Source: Aquamicrobium lusatiense
GTDB lineage: Bacteria; Pseudomonadota; Alphaproteobacteria; Rhizobiales; Rhizobiaceae
Assembly: GCF_014201615.1 (NCBI RefSeq)
Contig: NZ_JACHEU010000003.1
Coordinates: 248,001-312,000 of the forward strand
Direction of reading: 5' to 3'
Length of the DNA: 64,000 bases
Made by a program: the position numbers and the translations under genes. The stretch's first letter is position 1. Each line of letters starts with the position of its first letter. Below, in pieces: positions 54,303-62,715 of this stretch. Under the pieces are notes generated by a model. The model searched no databases, was not told where the DNA came from, and worked only from the letters and a program-made list of their open reading frames with translations.

Positions 54303-55312
54303 TGAAGCCGCTTGAACGCATCGTCGAGGCCGCGAAACGGGCGCGAAAGCGCATCGTGCTCTCCGAGGGCGAGGACCCGCGCATCGCCGCGGCCGCCGTT
54401 CGCGCCGTGAATGACGGCATCGCCGACATCGTGCTCGTCGGCGGACGGGCGCAGGTCGAGGCGCAGCTTGCCGCCTGCGGGGCCGACCCTGCCCGCTTCC
54501 GCATCGAGGACCCCGAAACCTCCGCGCTGACACAGCCCCTCGCCGCAGCCTGGCACGAATTGCGCAAAGACAAGGGCGTTGATGCGCAGGCGGCCCTGCA
54601 GGCGCTGCGCTCGCCGCTGCTCTTCGCCGCCATGATGGTGCGCGAGGGCGAGGCCGACGGCACGGTGGGCGGGGCCGTTGCCACCACGGCCGATACGGTG
54701 CGCGCCGCCTTGCAGGCCATCGGCCGCGCGCCGGGCGTCGCCATCGTCTCCTCCTTCTTCCTGATGATGCTGTGCCAGCCGCACCATCAGAAGAAGGGCG
54801 CCTTCGTGTTTGCCGATTGCGGGCTGGTCGTCGACCCGGACGCCGCAGCACTCGCCGACATCGCGCTTGCCTCCGCCCGCTCCTGCGCAGCGCTGACCGG
54901 CGAGACGGCGCGCGTCGCCATGCTGTCCTTCTCGACCGGCGGCAGTGCCGCGCATGAGCGGGTGTCGAAGGTGGTGGAGGCGACGCGGCTTGCCCGCGCT
55001 GCCGCACCCGATCTTCTCATCGACGGCGAATTGCAGTTCGACGCTGCCTTCGTGGAAGCGGTCAGCGCCGCCAAGGCCCCAAACTCCGCCCTGCACGGGC
55101 AGGCCAACGTCTTCGTGTTTCCCAATCTGGACGCCGCCAATATCGGCTACAAGATCGCCCAGCGCATCGGCGGGGCCGAAGCCATCGGTCCCGTTCTTCA
55201 GGGGCTGGCCAAACCCGCCAACGACCTCTCAAGGGGATGCAGCGCCGACGACGCCTACAACATGATCGCCGTCACCGGCGTGCAGGCTTCGCAGGCGGAA
55301 ATGAGGACGTAG
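54302..55312 (+). CDS. pta: Phosphate acetyltransferase
   Basis: A 336-residue short-form phosphotransacetylase with the family cores IVLSEGEDPRIAAAAVRAVN, VREGEADGTVGGAVATTADT, MLSFSTGGSAAHERV and FPNLDAANIGYKIAQRIGG. It converts acetyl phosphate from Xsc to acetyl-CoA. The ATG at 54302 shares one base with the upstream stop (TGATG); a GTG directly before it is an alternative. Last gene of the taurine unit. Confidence 0.95.
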   Translation: MKPLERIVEAAKRARKRIVLSEGEDPRIAAAAVRAVNDGIADIVLVGGRAQVEAQLAACGADPARFRIEDPETSALTQPLAAAWHELRKDKGVDAQAALQALRSPLLFAAMMVREGEADGTVGGAVATTADTVRAALQAIGRAPGVAIVSSFFLMMLCQPHHQKKGAFVFADCGLVVDPDAAALADIALASARSCAALTGETARVAMLSFSTGGSAAHERVSKVVEATRLARAAAPDLLIDGELQFDAAFVEAVSAAKAPNSALHGQANVFVFPNLDAANIGYKIAQRIGGAEAIGPVLQGLAKPANDLSRGCSADDAYNMIAVTGVQASQAEMRT

Positions 55313-55324
55313 CGCTACCTCTGA

Positions 55325-55430
55325 CAGACCCCCACCCTTACCCTCCCAACGAGGGCCACAAGGGGGGAGTGGACCGCCGGCCTCCCGCAATCCCCCTCTC
55401 CCATGTGGAGAGGGGTGCGGGTGCTTCAGG
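55325..55430. repeat. C-rich intergenic repeat with terminator-like hairpin
   Basis: The gap between convergent pta and glk begins with a CCCCCACCCTTACCCTCC-type stretch and contains CCCCTCTCC (55393-55401) and GGAGAGGGG (55407-55415) around a five-base loop. A diverged copy with the same leading words lies at about 523-610. This is a common short repeat class in Mesorhizobium-like genomes (recognised by eye) and probably ends transcription of both genes. Confidence 0.5.
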
Positions 55431-55475
55431 CGCAGACGTGAACGATCCGATCCCGGCGGGAAATGTGCTGACCGC

Positions 55476-56468
55476 TCAGGCGGCGGAAGACAGCCGCACC
55501 CATTCGGCGCAGCCATGCAGGGCGCTGGCGTCGTCGCTGAGCAGATGGATGGAAAACTGCTCCATCAGCTCGGCCATGCGGCCCTTGGCGGTGAAGGCGC
55601 GCAAAAATGCCGGCTCGCTTTCGAGCAGGGGGCCGAGCGCTCGCGTCACGCCGCCGGAAAGATAGATGCCGTCATAGGGCAGATAGGCCAGCGCCAGATC
55701 GCCGGCGACGCGGCCAAGCAGATGCATGAACATCTCCGCCGCTTCCCCGCAGAGCGCATCGCTGCGCTCCACGGCGCGGCTGGAAATCTCGGCACCATGG
55801 CTGAAGCGCGCCTCGGCGCCGTGGCGCGCGCACACCCAGTTGTAGATCGCCACCAGCCCGTTGCCGGAAAGGGCGCGCTCCACCGAGGCGCGGCCATTGA
55901 TGCGCGACAGGGCCTGTTGCAGCGAGAACTCGTCTTCGCCGGCCAGCGCCAGCGTCATGTGCCCGCATTCGGCCGCCACCACATGCGGCGCGCCGCCGAA
56001 GCGCGACGGGCACCATGCGGCGGCGTTGAAGCCGGTGCCGGCCCCCATCACCAGACGCGGCGCGCCCTCGTTCGCGCCTGCCCCTTTCGTCAGGCCCCCG
56101 GTCAGGCCCCCGGTCAGGCAGGTCGTCTCCAGTCGTGCTGCCTGACCGAGTGAAAAGCCGAGCGCCTCGAAATCGTTGATGAAGCCCACACGCGCCGCGC
56201 CGCAGGTGGCGAGTACCTGGCTGCGGGAAATGGTCCAGTCGCGATTGGTCAGTGTCGCGCCTTCGGCTGTCGCCACCGAGGCCAGCGCGATGCACACCGT
56301 GTCCACCGCAGCAAGGCCGGTGCGCGCCAGATAGGCCGTCGCGACCGCATAGAAATCGGGAAAATCGTCGTTCCGGTAGATGGCCACGCTGTCGGCCAGA
56401 AGCAGGCCGTCGCGCACCAGTCCCATGCGCGTGTTGGTGCCGCCGACGTCACAGGCAAGTGCGTTCAT
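55476..56468 (-). CDS. glk: Glucokinase
   Basis: A 330-residue hexokinase-fold enzyme of the bacterial Glk family (not ROK: no ROK zinc motif is seen). The ATP loop is CDVGGTNTRMGLV, sugar contacts are in GFINDFEALGFSL and ECGHMTLAL, and the second phosphate loop is YLSGGVTRAL. It phosphorylates glucose to glucose 6-phosphate. An in-frame 12-base tandem repeat (56089-56112, with a partial third copy) encodes TGG-L units in a surface loop. It diverges from a GntR-type regulator across a 256-base AT-rich gap with repeated elements. Confidence 0.88.
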   Translation of the reverse strand: MNALACDVGGTNTRMGLVRDGLLLADSVAIYRNDDFPDFYAVATAYLARTGLAAVDTVCIALASVATAEGATLTNRDWTISRSQVLATCGAARVGFINDFEALGFSLGQAARLETTCLTGGLTGGLTKGAGANEGAPRLVMGAGTGFNAAAWCPSRFGGAPHVVAAECGHMTLALAGEDEFSLQQALSRINGRASVERALSGNGLVAIYNWVCARHGAEARFSHGAEISSRAVERSDALCGEAAEMFMHLLGRVAGDLALAYLPYDGIYLSGGVTRALGPLLESEPAFLRAFTAKGRMAELMEQFSIHLLSDDASALHGCAEWVRLSSAA

Positions 56469-56542
56469 GATGCGTCGGTTACCCTGTTTTTGTGAAAATG
56501 GACCGGATGAAGCTGATTTTGGCGGGAAGATAACTTCCGCGT

Positions 56543-56663
56543 ATAAATTGTAAAGTTCAATTTGTATTTTTATATGCTAAGGCTCGCTCAGCTGGAATGT
56601 TCGTGGTGGCGCGGTCTTTGGTGAAATCTGGCCGGATTGCACAGCGCGAATTCAAATTGTATT
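56543..56663. promoter_or_regulatory. Repeated TTCAAWTTGTATT sites between glk and its divergent regulator
   Basis: TTCAATTTGTATT (56556-56568) and TTCAAATTGTATT (56651-56663) agree at 12 of 13 bases, and ATAAATTGTAA (from 56543) is a shorter third copy. They lie in an AT-rich stretch unlike the surrounding GC-rich DNA, one near each start, as expected for sites through which the regulator controls glk and itself. Confidence 0.5.
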
Positions 56664-56724
56664 CCGCCTTGAGCCGCCCTTATCGGCGAATCGACGGCGC
56701 AATCGACAGGTCGAGGCACGAGCA

Positions 56725-57837
56725 TTGCGAGCCGCATCCGGAAATGTAGTCCTGAATGAACTGCGCGAGCTGATCGCGCGCCTCGATGACGGCGCGCGGC
56801 TGCCGACGGTGCGCGAGCTGATGCGCACCCACCGCGTCAGCCAGGCCACGGTGCAGGAAGCGCTCGGGCAGTTGCGCGAGGCGGGCCTGCTCACCTCGCA
56901 GGTCGGCCGCGGCACCTATGTGGTGAAGAACGGCGCCCATGCGGTCGGGGACGACGGCCCGCGTGGCGACCGGCTGGAAAGCCTGCTGATCCTGTCCAAC
57001 GCCAGCCTCAACGAGCGCTGCATGCTGGTGCAGAACCATATCGTGGAAGAGCTGTCGCGCTCCGGCAGCAAGGTGGTGCAGATCTCCTACCACAATACGG
57101 GGCATCTGCTGGAGATCCTCACCTCGATCCCCAATTTCGACGCGGCCATCCTGCAATCGCATTATGAAAGCATTCCGATCCGGCTGCTGAGCCTTCTGCA
57201 GGGCAAGGCGCGCGCGCTGGTGGTCGACGGCCACACCGTCTCAGGCGTCGACATCGATCGTGTCGGCACCGACTGGGAGGATGCGCTGGACATGGCGATG
57301 GCGCATCTGGCCGGCCTCGGGCATCGCTCGGTGGCGCTGGTGTCGCTGGATTCGATGGCCCAGCCGATCCTCACCGTGCGCCGCGCCTTCGACCGCGCGG
57401 GGCGCGAGAACGGCCAGTGGCGGGATATGCGCACGATCATGCTGGGCGGCGTCCACAATCCAACCCATTCGGTGGGCGAGGCGCTGCGCCGGGCGCTGTC
57501 GGAGCTGATGGATGGCGAAGGCCGCCTGCCCTTCAGCGCCATGATCACGCTCGGCCTCTCCGATTCCTTCGGTATCCGGCATTGTCTGGATGGTCTGGGC
57601 ATCGACTGGCCGCGCGATCTGGCCGTCTTCATCCTCGGCCACCATGATGTGCCGACCGAGCATTTCGGCACCATGAGCATCGCCGGCAGCTCCTATCTCG
57701 AAGGCGCCCGCCGCCTCGTGGAAGTCATCCGCCGCCGCCTCGAAACCCCCGAAACGCCCCCGCAGATCGTCTATCTCGAATGCGCCCAGACGATCCGCGA
57801 GAGCACGGGAGAGCGGGTGGCCGAGCGGGTTTCGTGA
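56725..57837 (+). CDS. GntR HTH / LacI-type sensor-domain transcriptional regulator
   Basis: A 370-residue regulator. Residues 1-70 are a GntR winged helix (ARLPTVRELMRTHRVSQATV, LLTSQVGRGTYVV); the rest is a periplasmic-binding-protein fold of the LacI effector type (LAGLGHRSVALVSLDS, LAVFILGHHD). The TTG at 56725 has GAGG eight bases upstream and is the natural start. A sugar or sugar phosphate is the likely effector given the divergent glucokinase gene. The 265 bases after its stop (57838-58102) show no gene and mark the drop to lower GC. Confidence 0.85.
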   Translation: MRAASGNVVLNELRELIARLDDGARLPTVRELMRTHRVSQATVQEALGQLREAGLLTSQVGRGTYVVKNGAHAVGDDGPRGDRLESLLILSNASLNERCMLVQNHIVEELSRSGSKVVQISYHNTGHLLEILTSIPNFDAAILQSHYESIPIRLLSLLQGKARALVVDGHTVSGVDIDRVGTDWEDALDMAMAHLAGLGHRSVALVSLDSMAQPILTVRRAFDRAGRENGQWRDMRTIMLGGVHNPTHSVGEALRRALSELMDGEGRLPFSAMITLGLSDSFGIRHCLDGLGIDWPRDLAVFILGHHDVPTEHFGTMSIAGSSYLEGARRLVEVIRRRLETPETPPQIVYLECAQTIRESTGERVAERVS

Positions 57838-58102
57838 AAGGCGCTATGCATGTAGTGAGTTGCGTACGGTGCCGATCACTTTCCATGACGCCACACCGCT
57901 GCTACTCAGCACAGGTCCCGATTATTCTATATTGTTGAAAATCCGCCACGGCTTCTGTCCACCCTCGTAACAGTCGAAACGACGGCGCTGCAGCTTGATC
58001 GAAAGCGGACGCCCGAACCGCCACGGATGATGGCGGCATCGCAACCAGCAGGAGATGTTGCGGCATTGGAAGTTCAGTCAGATTTCGCGCCCTTTGGATG
58101 AC

Positions 58103-58999
58103 CTACTCCCTCTCCGCCGTGAACAAATTTTCAGCCATGAAGTCCACAAACACGCGAATTTTTGGCGATAGATAACGGCTCGTAGGCCAAAGAACACGGA
58201 AGACACCCGCTTCTGCCGTGAAGCCTTCGAGTATCGAGACCAGTTTGCCCTCTGCCATTTGTTGAGCCACCGCAAAATGCGGCAAGCATGTTATGCCAAA
58301 ACCGTTTTCGGCAAGGTGGATGAGCGGTTCGAGCGTGCTGGCCACCGTCGTCGTTGGTAGCGTGATACGCAGGTCTTTGCCGTCTCTTGCCAGCGGCCAC
58401 GGCTCCAGTTTGCCCGAGTTGGCATATCGGTGATGCATGCAGCGATGACTCGGCAGGTCTTCTGGCACCAGCGGCATACCCTCTACCTTCAGATAATCAG
58501 GCGAGGCAACTATCCGGTGCCTGAAGGAGCCAAGTTTGCGGCTCATTAGCCGGGTGTCACGCAAGTCACCGGTGCGGACAACGGCATCGAAACCTTCTTC
58601 GATCACGTCAACAAGGCGGTCGGTAAAATCAAGGTCCAGCGTGATTTCGGGATAAGCTTTCATGAACGCCGATATCGCTGGCATCAGCAGCATTCCCGTC
58701 AGCGGAAAACTCACGCGCAACAGGCCATGAGGCTTGCTGTGGGATCTTGAAAGCTGTGCCTGTGCTGCATCCAGTTCAGCCAGAATGCGCCGACACGTAT
58801 CGAGAAAGAAGCTGCCTTCCTCCGTCAGCGTCATACTGCGAGTCGAGCGATGGAAAAGACGTACTCCCATCTCCTGCTCAAGACGCGCAATTGCCTTACC
58901 AACCGCCGAGCTGGAGAGGCCCAATCGTTGAGAGGCTGCGACAAAGCTGCCGCCTTCTGCAGCCTGAACGAAAATACCCAGCGTACCAAGCTTGTCCAT
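58103..58999 (-). CDS. LysR-family transcriptional regulator
   Basis: A 298-residue LysR protein: HTH GGSFVAASQRLGLSSSAVGK and RLFHRSTRSMTLTEEG, then the effector domain (ASPDYLKVEGMP, HLAENGFGITCLP) of the subgroup that often controls divergent oxidoreductase or efflux genes. Codon and base use are visibly less GC-rich than in neighbouring blocks, matching the two genes that diverge from it. The start ATG is 125 bases from the monooxygenase start; a dyad lies between. Confidence 0.9.
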   Translation of the reverse strand: MDKLGTLGIFVQAAEGGSFVAASQRLGLSSSAVGKAIARLEQEMGVRLFHRSTRSMTLTEEGSFFLDTCRRILAELDAAQAQLSRSHSKPHGLLRVSFPLTGMLLMPAISAFMKAYPEITLDLDFTDRLVDVIEEGFDAVVRTGDLRDTRLMSRKLGSFRHRIVASPDYLKVEGMPLVPEDLPSHRCMHHRYANSGKLEPWPLARDGKDLRITLPTTTVASTLEPLIHLAENGFGITCLPHFAVAQQMAEGKLVSILEGFTAEAGVFRVLWPTSRYLSPKIRVFVDFMAENLFTAERE

Positions 59000-59015
59000 G
59001 TCGATCTCTATTAAG

Positions 59016-59028
59016 GAATAAAATTCCG
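59016..59028. promoter_or_regulatory. LysR-type dyad between divergent genes
   Basis: GGAAT-AAA-ATTCC is a perfect five-base-arm palindrome 16 bases before the LysR start, with a further TTGGAAT about 20 bases on. Position and AT-rich context fit a LysR recognition site serving the divergent promoter. Confidence 0.5.
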
Positions 59029-59123
59029 TACTTATTGGAATACAAGACTATTTATCGCTTATCTCGCAGTCCATATCCAGTCTGACACGGCAGCCAATGC
59101 CGATTTTGATCAGAGGAAGAAAC

Positions 59124-59480
59124 ATGGATACGAAGTTCTCCGCCGGATTTGCCGCTTCTCCGGAGCCGACCATTTTTATTGTGAACGTCATTCATGCCCA
59201 TCCGGGCAAGCAGGACGAAGCGTTTCAAATCATTCAGGACGTGGTCCATTACGTGGCGGAGAGAAAGCCGGGGTTTCTCTGGAGCAATCTCGCCAAGAGC
59301 ACCGACGGGCTGACCGTGGTCAACATTGAAGCAATTCAGGATGCGGGCAACGTAGACGAATTCTTCTCCGACCCGGTTTTTGTTGAAAAATTCCGCAAGC
59401 TGGACAGTGTCTCAACCAGCGAATTCCATACATATGGCGTCGGCGATCTGATTCTGCCCAAACTCGGACAGACGGGTTGA
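59124..59480 (+). CDS. Antibiotic biosynthesis monooxygenase (ABM) domain protein
   Basis: A 118-residue ferredoxin-like fold protein of the ABM family: FIVNVIHAHPGKQDEAFQII followed by VAERKPGFLWSNLAKSTDG. AGAGGAAG lies a few bases before the ATG. Members are cofactor-free oxygenases of quinol-like substrates or small accessory proteins. Its stop is five bases before the MFS start, and the LysR gene diverges, so all three form one cassette, perhaps for a quinone or aromatic compound (inferred). Confidence 0.82.
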   Translation: MDTKFSAGFAASPEPTIFIVNVIHAHPGKQDEAFQIIQDVVHYVAERKPGFLWSNLAKSTDGLTVVNIEAIQDAGNVDEFFSDPVFVEKFRKLDSVSTSEFHTYGVGDLILPKLGQTG

Positions 59481-59485
59481 ACACT

Positions 59486-60697
59486 ATGTCCTGTTCGATC
59501 CCGGACAACTGCAAAGCGGGCGAAAAGCCGGACGATGCCCGACTGCCGATGTCGGCCCTGCTTGCCCTTGCCATGGCTGGTTTCATCACCATCCTGACAG
59601 AAGCCCTGCCGGCAGGGCTTCTCCCGCAAATGAGCACGGAGCTGGGCGTCAGCCCCTCCGTTATCGGCCAGCTCGTTACGGTTTACGCCATCGGCTCACT
59701 GGTGGCGGCCATTCCGCTGACCGCTGCTACTCAGCATTTTCCCCGCAAGCCGCTTCTCCTTTGCGCCATCGCGGGTTTCGCGGTGGTCAACACGATAACG
59801 GCGATCACTGAGAGCTTCGGTATCATGCTTTTGGCACGTTTCTTTGCCGGGGTTTGCGCGGGGCTTCTGTGGGCGATGATCGCCGGATATGCAGCTCGAA
59901 TGGTCCCGGATCAGCAAAGAGGGCGCGCCATCGCGGTTGCGATGGTAGGTACACCGCTGGCGCTGTCGCTGGGTATTCCCGCAGGAACGCTGACAGGGTC
60001 CATCATCGGGTGGCGAAGTACATTTTTGATGATGACCGCGCTCACTATGGTCCTGATAGTTTGGGTAAGGGCAGAGGTGCCCGGCTATCCGGGCACGACG
60101 ATCAGGGGTCGGTCTTCCATCAGGGGCACTTTGGCAATCCGTGGAATCAAATCGGTGCTGATGGTTACCCTGCTATTCGTGCTGGCCCACAACATCCTTT
60201 ATACCTATATCGCTCCACTTGTGGTTCCTGCGGGGTTAGACCGAAAACTCGACTTCGTTTTGCTGATGTTCGGCCTGACGGCAATCGCAGGGATCGGTGT
60301 CGTCGGTTATCTGGTCGGCCGAAGGCTGCGAGCGCTGGTGCTCACAAATATCATGCTGTTCGCAGCGGCCGCGTTCATTCTTGGCATCGGGGGCAAGGTG
60401 CCGGAGCTGTTCTGGCTGGCAACAGGCATGTGGGGAATGGCATTCGGAGGCGCTGCCACCCTGTTTCAGACAGCAGCCGCGAACACCTCTGGGCAAGCTT
60501 CGGATGTAGCGCAGTCCATGATCGTTACAGTCTGGAACTTGGCGATTGCAGGTGGGGGCATCGTCGGTGGCCTGTTGCTCGAACACGCCGGTATCGGCTG
60601 GCTCCCCTGGTCTGTTCTGGTACTGTTGTTGCTCGCCTATGGGATCGCTTTCTCGGCAAAAGACAGTGCGTTCCCGCCAAACCACCAAGCTTCGTGA
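59486..60697 (+). CDS. MFS efflux transporter, DHA1-like
   Basis: A 403-residue transporter with 12 hydrophobic segments: LTEALPAGLLPQMSTELGVS is the helix 1 region seen in AraJ/YdhP-type sugar/drug efflux proteins, and motif A-like QHFPRKPLLLCAIAGF follows. The ATG at 59486 is taken, with GACGGG nine bases upstream; TTG at 59477 overlaps the preceding stop and is an alternative. Base composition is lower in GC than flanking blocks. A terminator follows at 60754. Likely exports the substrate or product of the ABM protein. Confidence 0.87.
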   Translation: MSCSIPDNCKAGEKPDDARLPMSALLALAMAGFITILTEALPAGLLPQMSTELGVSPSVIGQLVTVYAIGSLVAAIPLTAATQHFPRKPLLLCAIAGFAVVNTITAITESFGIMLLARFFAGVCAGLLWAMIAGYAARMVPDQQRGRAIAVAMVGTPLALSLGIPAGTLTGSIIGWRSTFLMMTALTMVLIVWVRAEVPGYPGTTIRGRSSIRGTLAIRGIKSVLMVTLLFVLAHNILYTYIAPLVVPAGLDRKLDFVLLMFGLTAIAGIGVVGYLVGRRLRALVLTNIMLFAAAAFILGIGGKVPELFWLATGMWGMAFGGAATLFQTAAANTSGQASDVAQSMIVTVWNLAIAGGGIVGGLLLEHAGIGWLPWSVLVLLLLAYGIAFSAKDSAFPPNHQAS

Positions 60698-60753
60698 TAT
60701 CTGCTTCGGGCCGGAGTCAGCTACAGCCATCGGCCAGTTGAGGCCCGCTCTGG

Positions 60754-60780
60754 AAGGCTGCTCTCCAAAAGCAGCCTTTT
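60754..60780 (+). terminator. Rho-independent terminator after the MFS gene
   Basis: AAGGCTGCT (60754-60762), a seven-base loop, AGCAGCCTT (60770-60778), then TT; a nine-pair stem 56 bases after the MFS stop. The T-run is short. Confidence 0.7.
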
Positions 60781-60847
60781 GGCTTCCCACCGATTGTCGA
60801 CATCGGTTTCGCCACGGCGTGGCAGACATTGAGCGGTAAGCTCAGCC

Positions 60848-60868
60848 CGGATGCCTTTTGGGCATCCG
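60848..60868 (+). other. Perfect 8-bp hairpin in the gap before the metallohydrolase gene
   Basis: CGGATGCC (60848-60855), loop TTTTG, GGCATCCG (60861-60868). No T-run follows. It shares the 358-base gap 60698-61055 with the MFS terminator and a long inverted repeat; no gene is seen there. Confidence 0.5.
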
Positions 60869-60947
60869 AAATACCCTCTCCGATACAACTTCTTCCCTTC
60901 CCCTCTGTGCACAAACGCCGCTCCCTGCGATTCCATGCTTGCGCTCG

Positions 60948-60980
60948 TCAATATGTATGATACGCTACAATACATATTGA
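60948..60980. promoter_or_regulatory. Long inverted repeat, probable operator of the metallohydrolase/transporter unit
   Basis: TCAATATGTAT (60948-60958) and ATACATATTGA (60970-60980) are perfect 11-base arms around an 11-base spacer; the left arm also completes the short dyad GTAT-G-ATAC with the spacer. AT-rich and isolated in GC-rich DNA, 76 bases before the metallohydrolase ATG. GntR/FadR-type regulators bind GTAT-N-ATAC-like sites, but no regulator is adjacent in the window. Confidence 0.65.
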
Positions 60981-61055
60981 ACTTCATCCGGTCGGGCATT
61001 GCCCGGGCCGGGCCTGACAGCCGGGGGAGGCTTCGGGGTGAAGGCGGAGGAATGC

Positions 61056-62606
61056 ATGATCGGTGAACGCCTGCCGGAAAGACTGTCGCCGCTGGCCACG
61101 CGGTTCGGCTTGCGGCCGTGGTATGGCGACATCCATAATCATTGCGGCATTTCCTATGGTCACGGCTCGCTGGATGAGGCGCTGCGCCGGGCGCGCCGGC
61201 AGCTCGATTTCGTTTCCGTCACCGGCCACGCCTACTGGCCCGACATGCCGGTCGATGATCCGCGCGTCGCCCATATCGTCGATTTCCACGTCAAAGGGTT
61301 CGCGCGGTTGCAAACCTTGTGGGCCGGTCACTTCGACCAGCTCGCGGCGGCTGACGAGCCGGGCGTATTCACTGTATTTCCCGGCTACGAGATACATTCC
61401 TTCGCCCATGGCGATTACACCATCGTCTATCGCGACATTGCCGGCCAGCCGCTGATCGAGGCCGAGACGCCGGCCGAGCTGCACGCAAAGCTGCGCGCCG
61501 AGGTGGGCGACGGGGCTTTCGCCTTCCCCCATCACATCGGCTATCGGCTCGGCGCACGCGGCGTGAACTGGGATACGGTTGTGGCGGAGCTGTCGCCGGT
61601 CATGGAGATCGTCTCCATGCATGGCTGCTCCGAAACCTCGATGATGGACCGTCCCTTCCTGCACTCCATGGGCCCGAGCGACGGGTTCTCGACCGCGCGC
61701 CACGGCCTGTCGCTTGGCCATCGCTTCGGTTTCCTCGGCAATACCGATCATCACAGCGGCTATCCTGGTTCCTACGGCCATGGCCGCTCGGCCGTCTATG
61801 CAGCCGAAAACACCCATGCAAGCCTGTGGGAAGGCATTCACCAGCGGCGCACCAATGCGCTGACCGGCGATTGCAGTCATCTGTTCTTCGCCATCGGCGA
61901 CACGGTGCAGGGCGGGCAGATCGCCGCCGGCGGGCCGGCGGAACTGGAGCTGGAAGCCGTCGGCGGCAGTTTTATCGACAGCATCGATATTATCCGCAAT
62001 GGCGATCTGGTCTCGCGCATCACGCCCGAGCTTTCTCCCTCCCCTATCGAGGCGGAGGGTGACGACATGGAAACGCTGCTGGTTCTGGAGCTTGGCTGGG
62101 GCGCGCGCGGCTCCTTCCATGACTGGACCGGCACGCTGGAGCTGAGCGGCGGCGAGATCCTGTCGGTCGAGCCGCGGCTGCGCGGTTCGGAAGTGGTGTC
62201 GCCGCTGGAAGGCGATGGCGACGAAGAGGACCGCACCCACATCGGGCTGGAGGGCAACCGCATCGCGTTTTCGCTGCGCTCCATGGGCAATCCCAACAAT
62301 TTCACCTCCGCCACGCAGGCGATCGCCGCGCGCATCCGCATCCGGCCGGAGGCGAAGGTGCGGCTCACGCTTGACGGGCAGGTTTTTGAAGCGAGCGCGG
62401 AGCGTCTTTTGCAGGGCGCGCTGTCGAGAAATCTGGGGCCGATCGACAGCCCCGCCTTCCGGCTGCACCCGCTTCCGCGCCCGCATCAGTGGCAGTGGCG
62501 CGGCACGGTCGCCATCGAGCCGCTCAGGCGCGGCGAATGGATTTATGCCCGCATGCGGCAGGCAAACGGACAGTGGAACTGGGCAAGCCCTATTTTCTGC
62601 GAATGA
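61056..62606 (+). CDS. PHP-domain metallohydrolase, CehA/McbA or DUF3604 type
   Basis: A 516-residue metal-dependent hydrolase. Histidine/aspartate clusters appear in the PHP order: YGDIHNHCGISYGHGS near the start, FVSVTGHAYWPD, PGYEIHSFAHGDYTIVY, MEIVSMHGCSE and GNTDHHSGYPGSYGHG; the last third is beta-rich. Relatives CehA and McbA hydrolyse carbamate esters, but many are uncharacterised. GGAGG lies five bases before the ATG at 61056; GTG at 61038 with GGGAGG nine bases upstream is nearly as good. No signal peptide. The binding-protein gene follows 110 bases downstream, so the enzyme probably acts on the imported compound. Confidence 0.78.
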   Translation: MIGERLPERLSPLATRFGLRPWYGDIHNHCGISYGHGSLDEALRRARRQLDFVSVTGHAYWPDMPVDDPRVAHIVDFHVKGFARLQTLWAGHFDQLAAADEPGVFTVFPGYEIHSFAHGDYTIVYRDIAGQPLIEAETPAELHAKLRAEVGDGAFAFPHHIGYRLGARGVNWDTVVAELSPVMEIVSMHGCSETSMMDRPFLHSMGPSDGFSTARHGLSLGHRFGFLGNTDHHSGYPGSYGHGRSAVYAAENTHASLWEGIHQRRTNALTGDCSHLFFAIGDTVQGGQIAAGGPAELELEAVGGSFIDSIDIIRNGDLVSRITPELSPSPIEAEGDDMETLLVLELGWGARGSFHDWTGTLELSGGEILSVEPRLRGSEVVSPLEGDGDEEDRTHIGLEGNRIAFSLRSMGNPNNFTSATQAIAARIRIRPEAKVRLTLDGQVFEASAERLLQGALSRNLGPIDSPAFRLHPLPRPHQWQWRGTVAIEPLRRGEWIYARMRQANGQWNWASPIFCE

Positions 62607-62715
62607 GGGCGATAGAGGCAAAGACATCCAATAAAGAGAGGTCAGCCAGATCGCCCTTTGCATGACGACCCGGAAACCGGGTCATAAATTGGTGGCGCAA
62701 ACCGGGAGTATTAAA

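Noticed and set aside
57838-58102. Insertion-sequence remnant at the left edge of the lower-GC cassette
   Set aside because: No terminal inverted repeats, target duplication or transposase fragment could be recognised.
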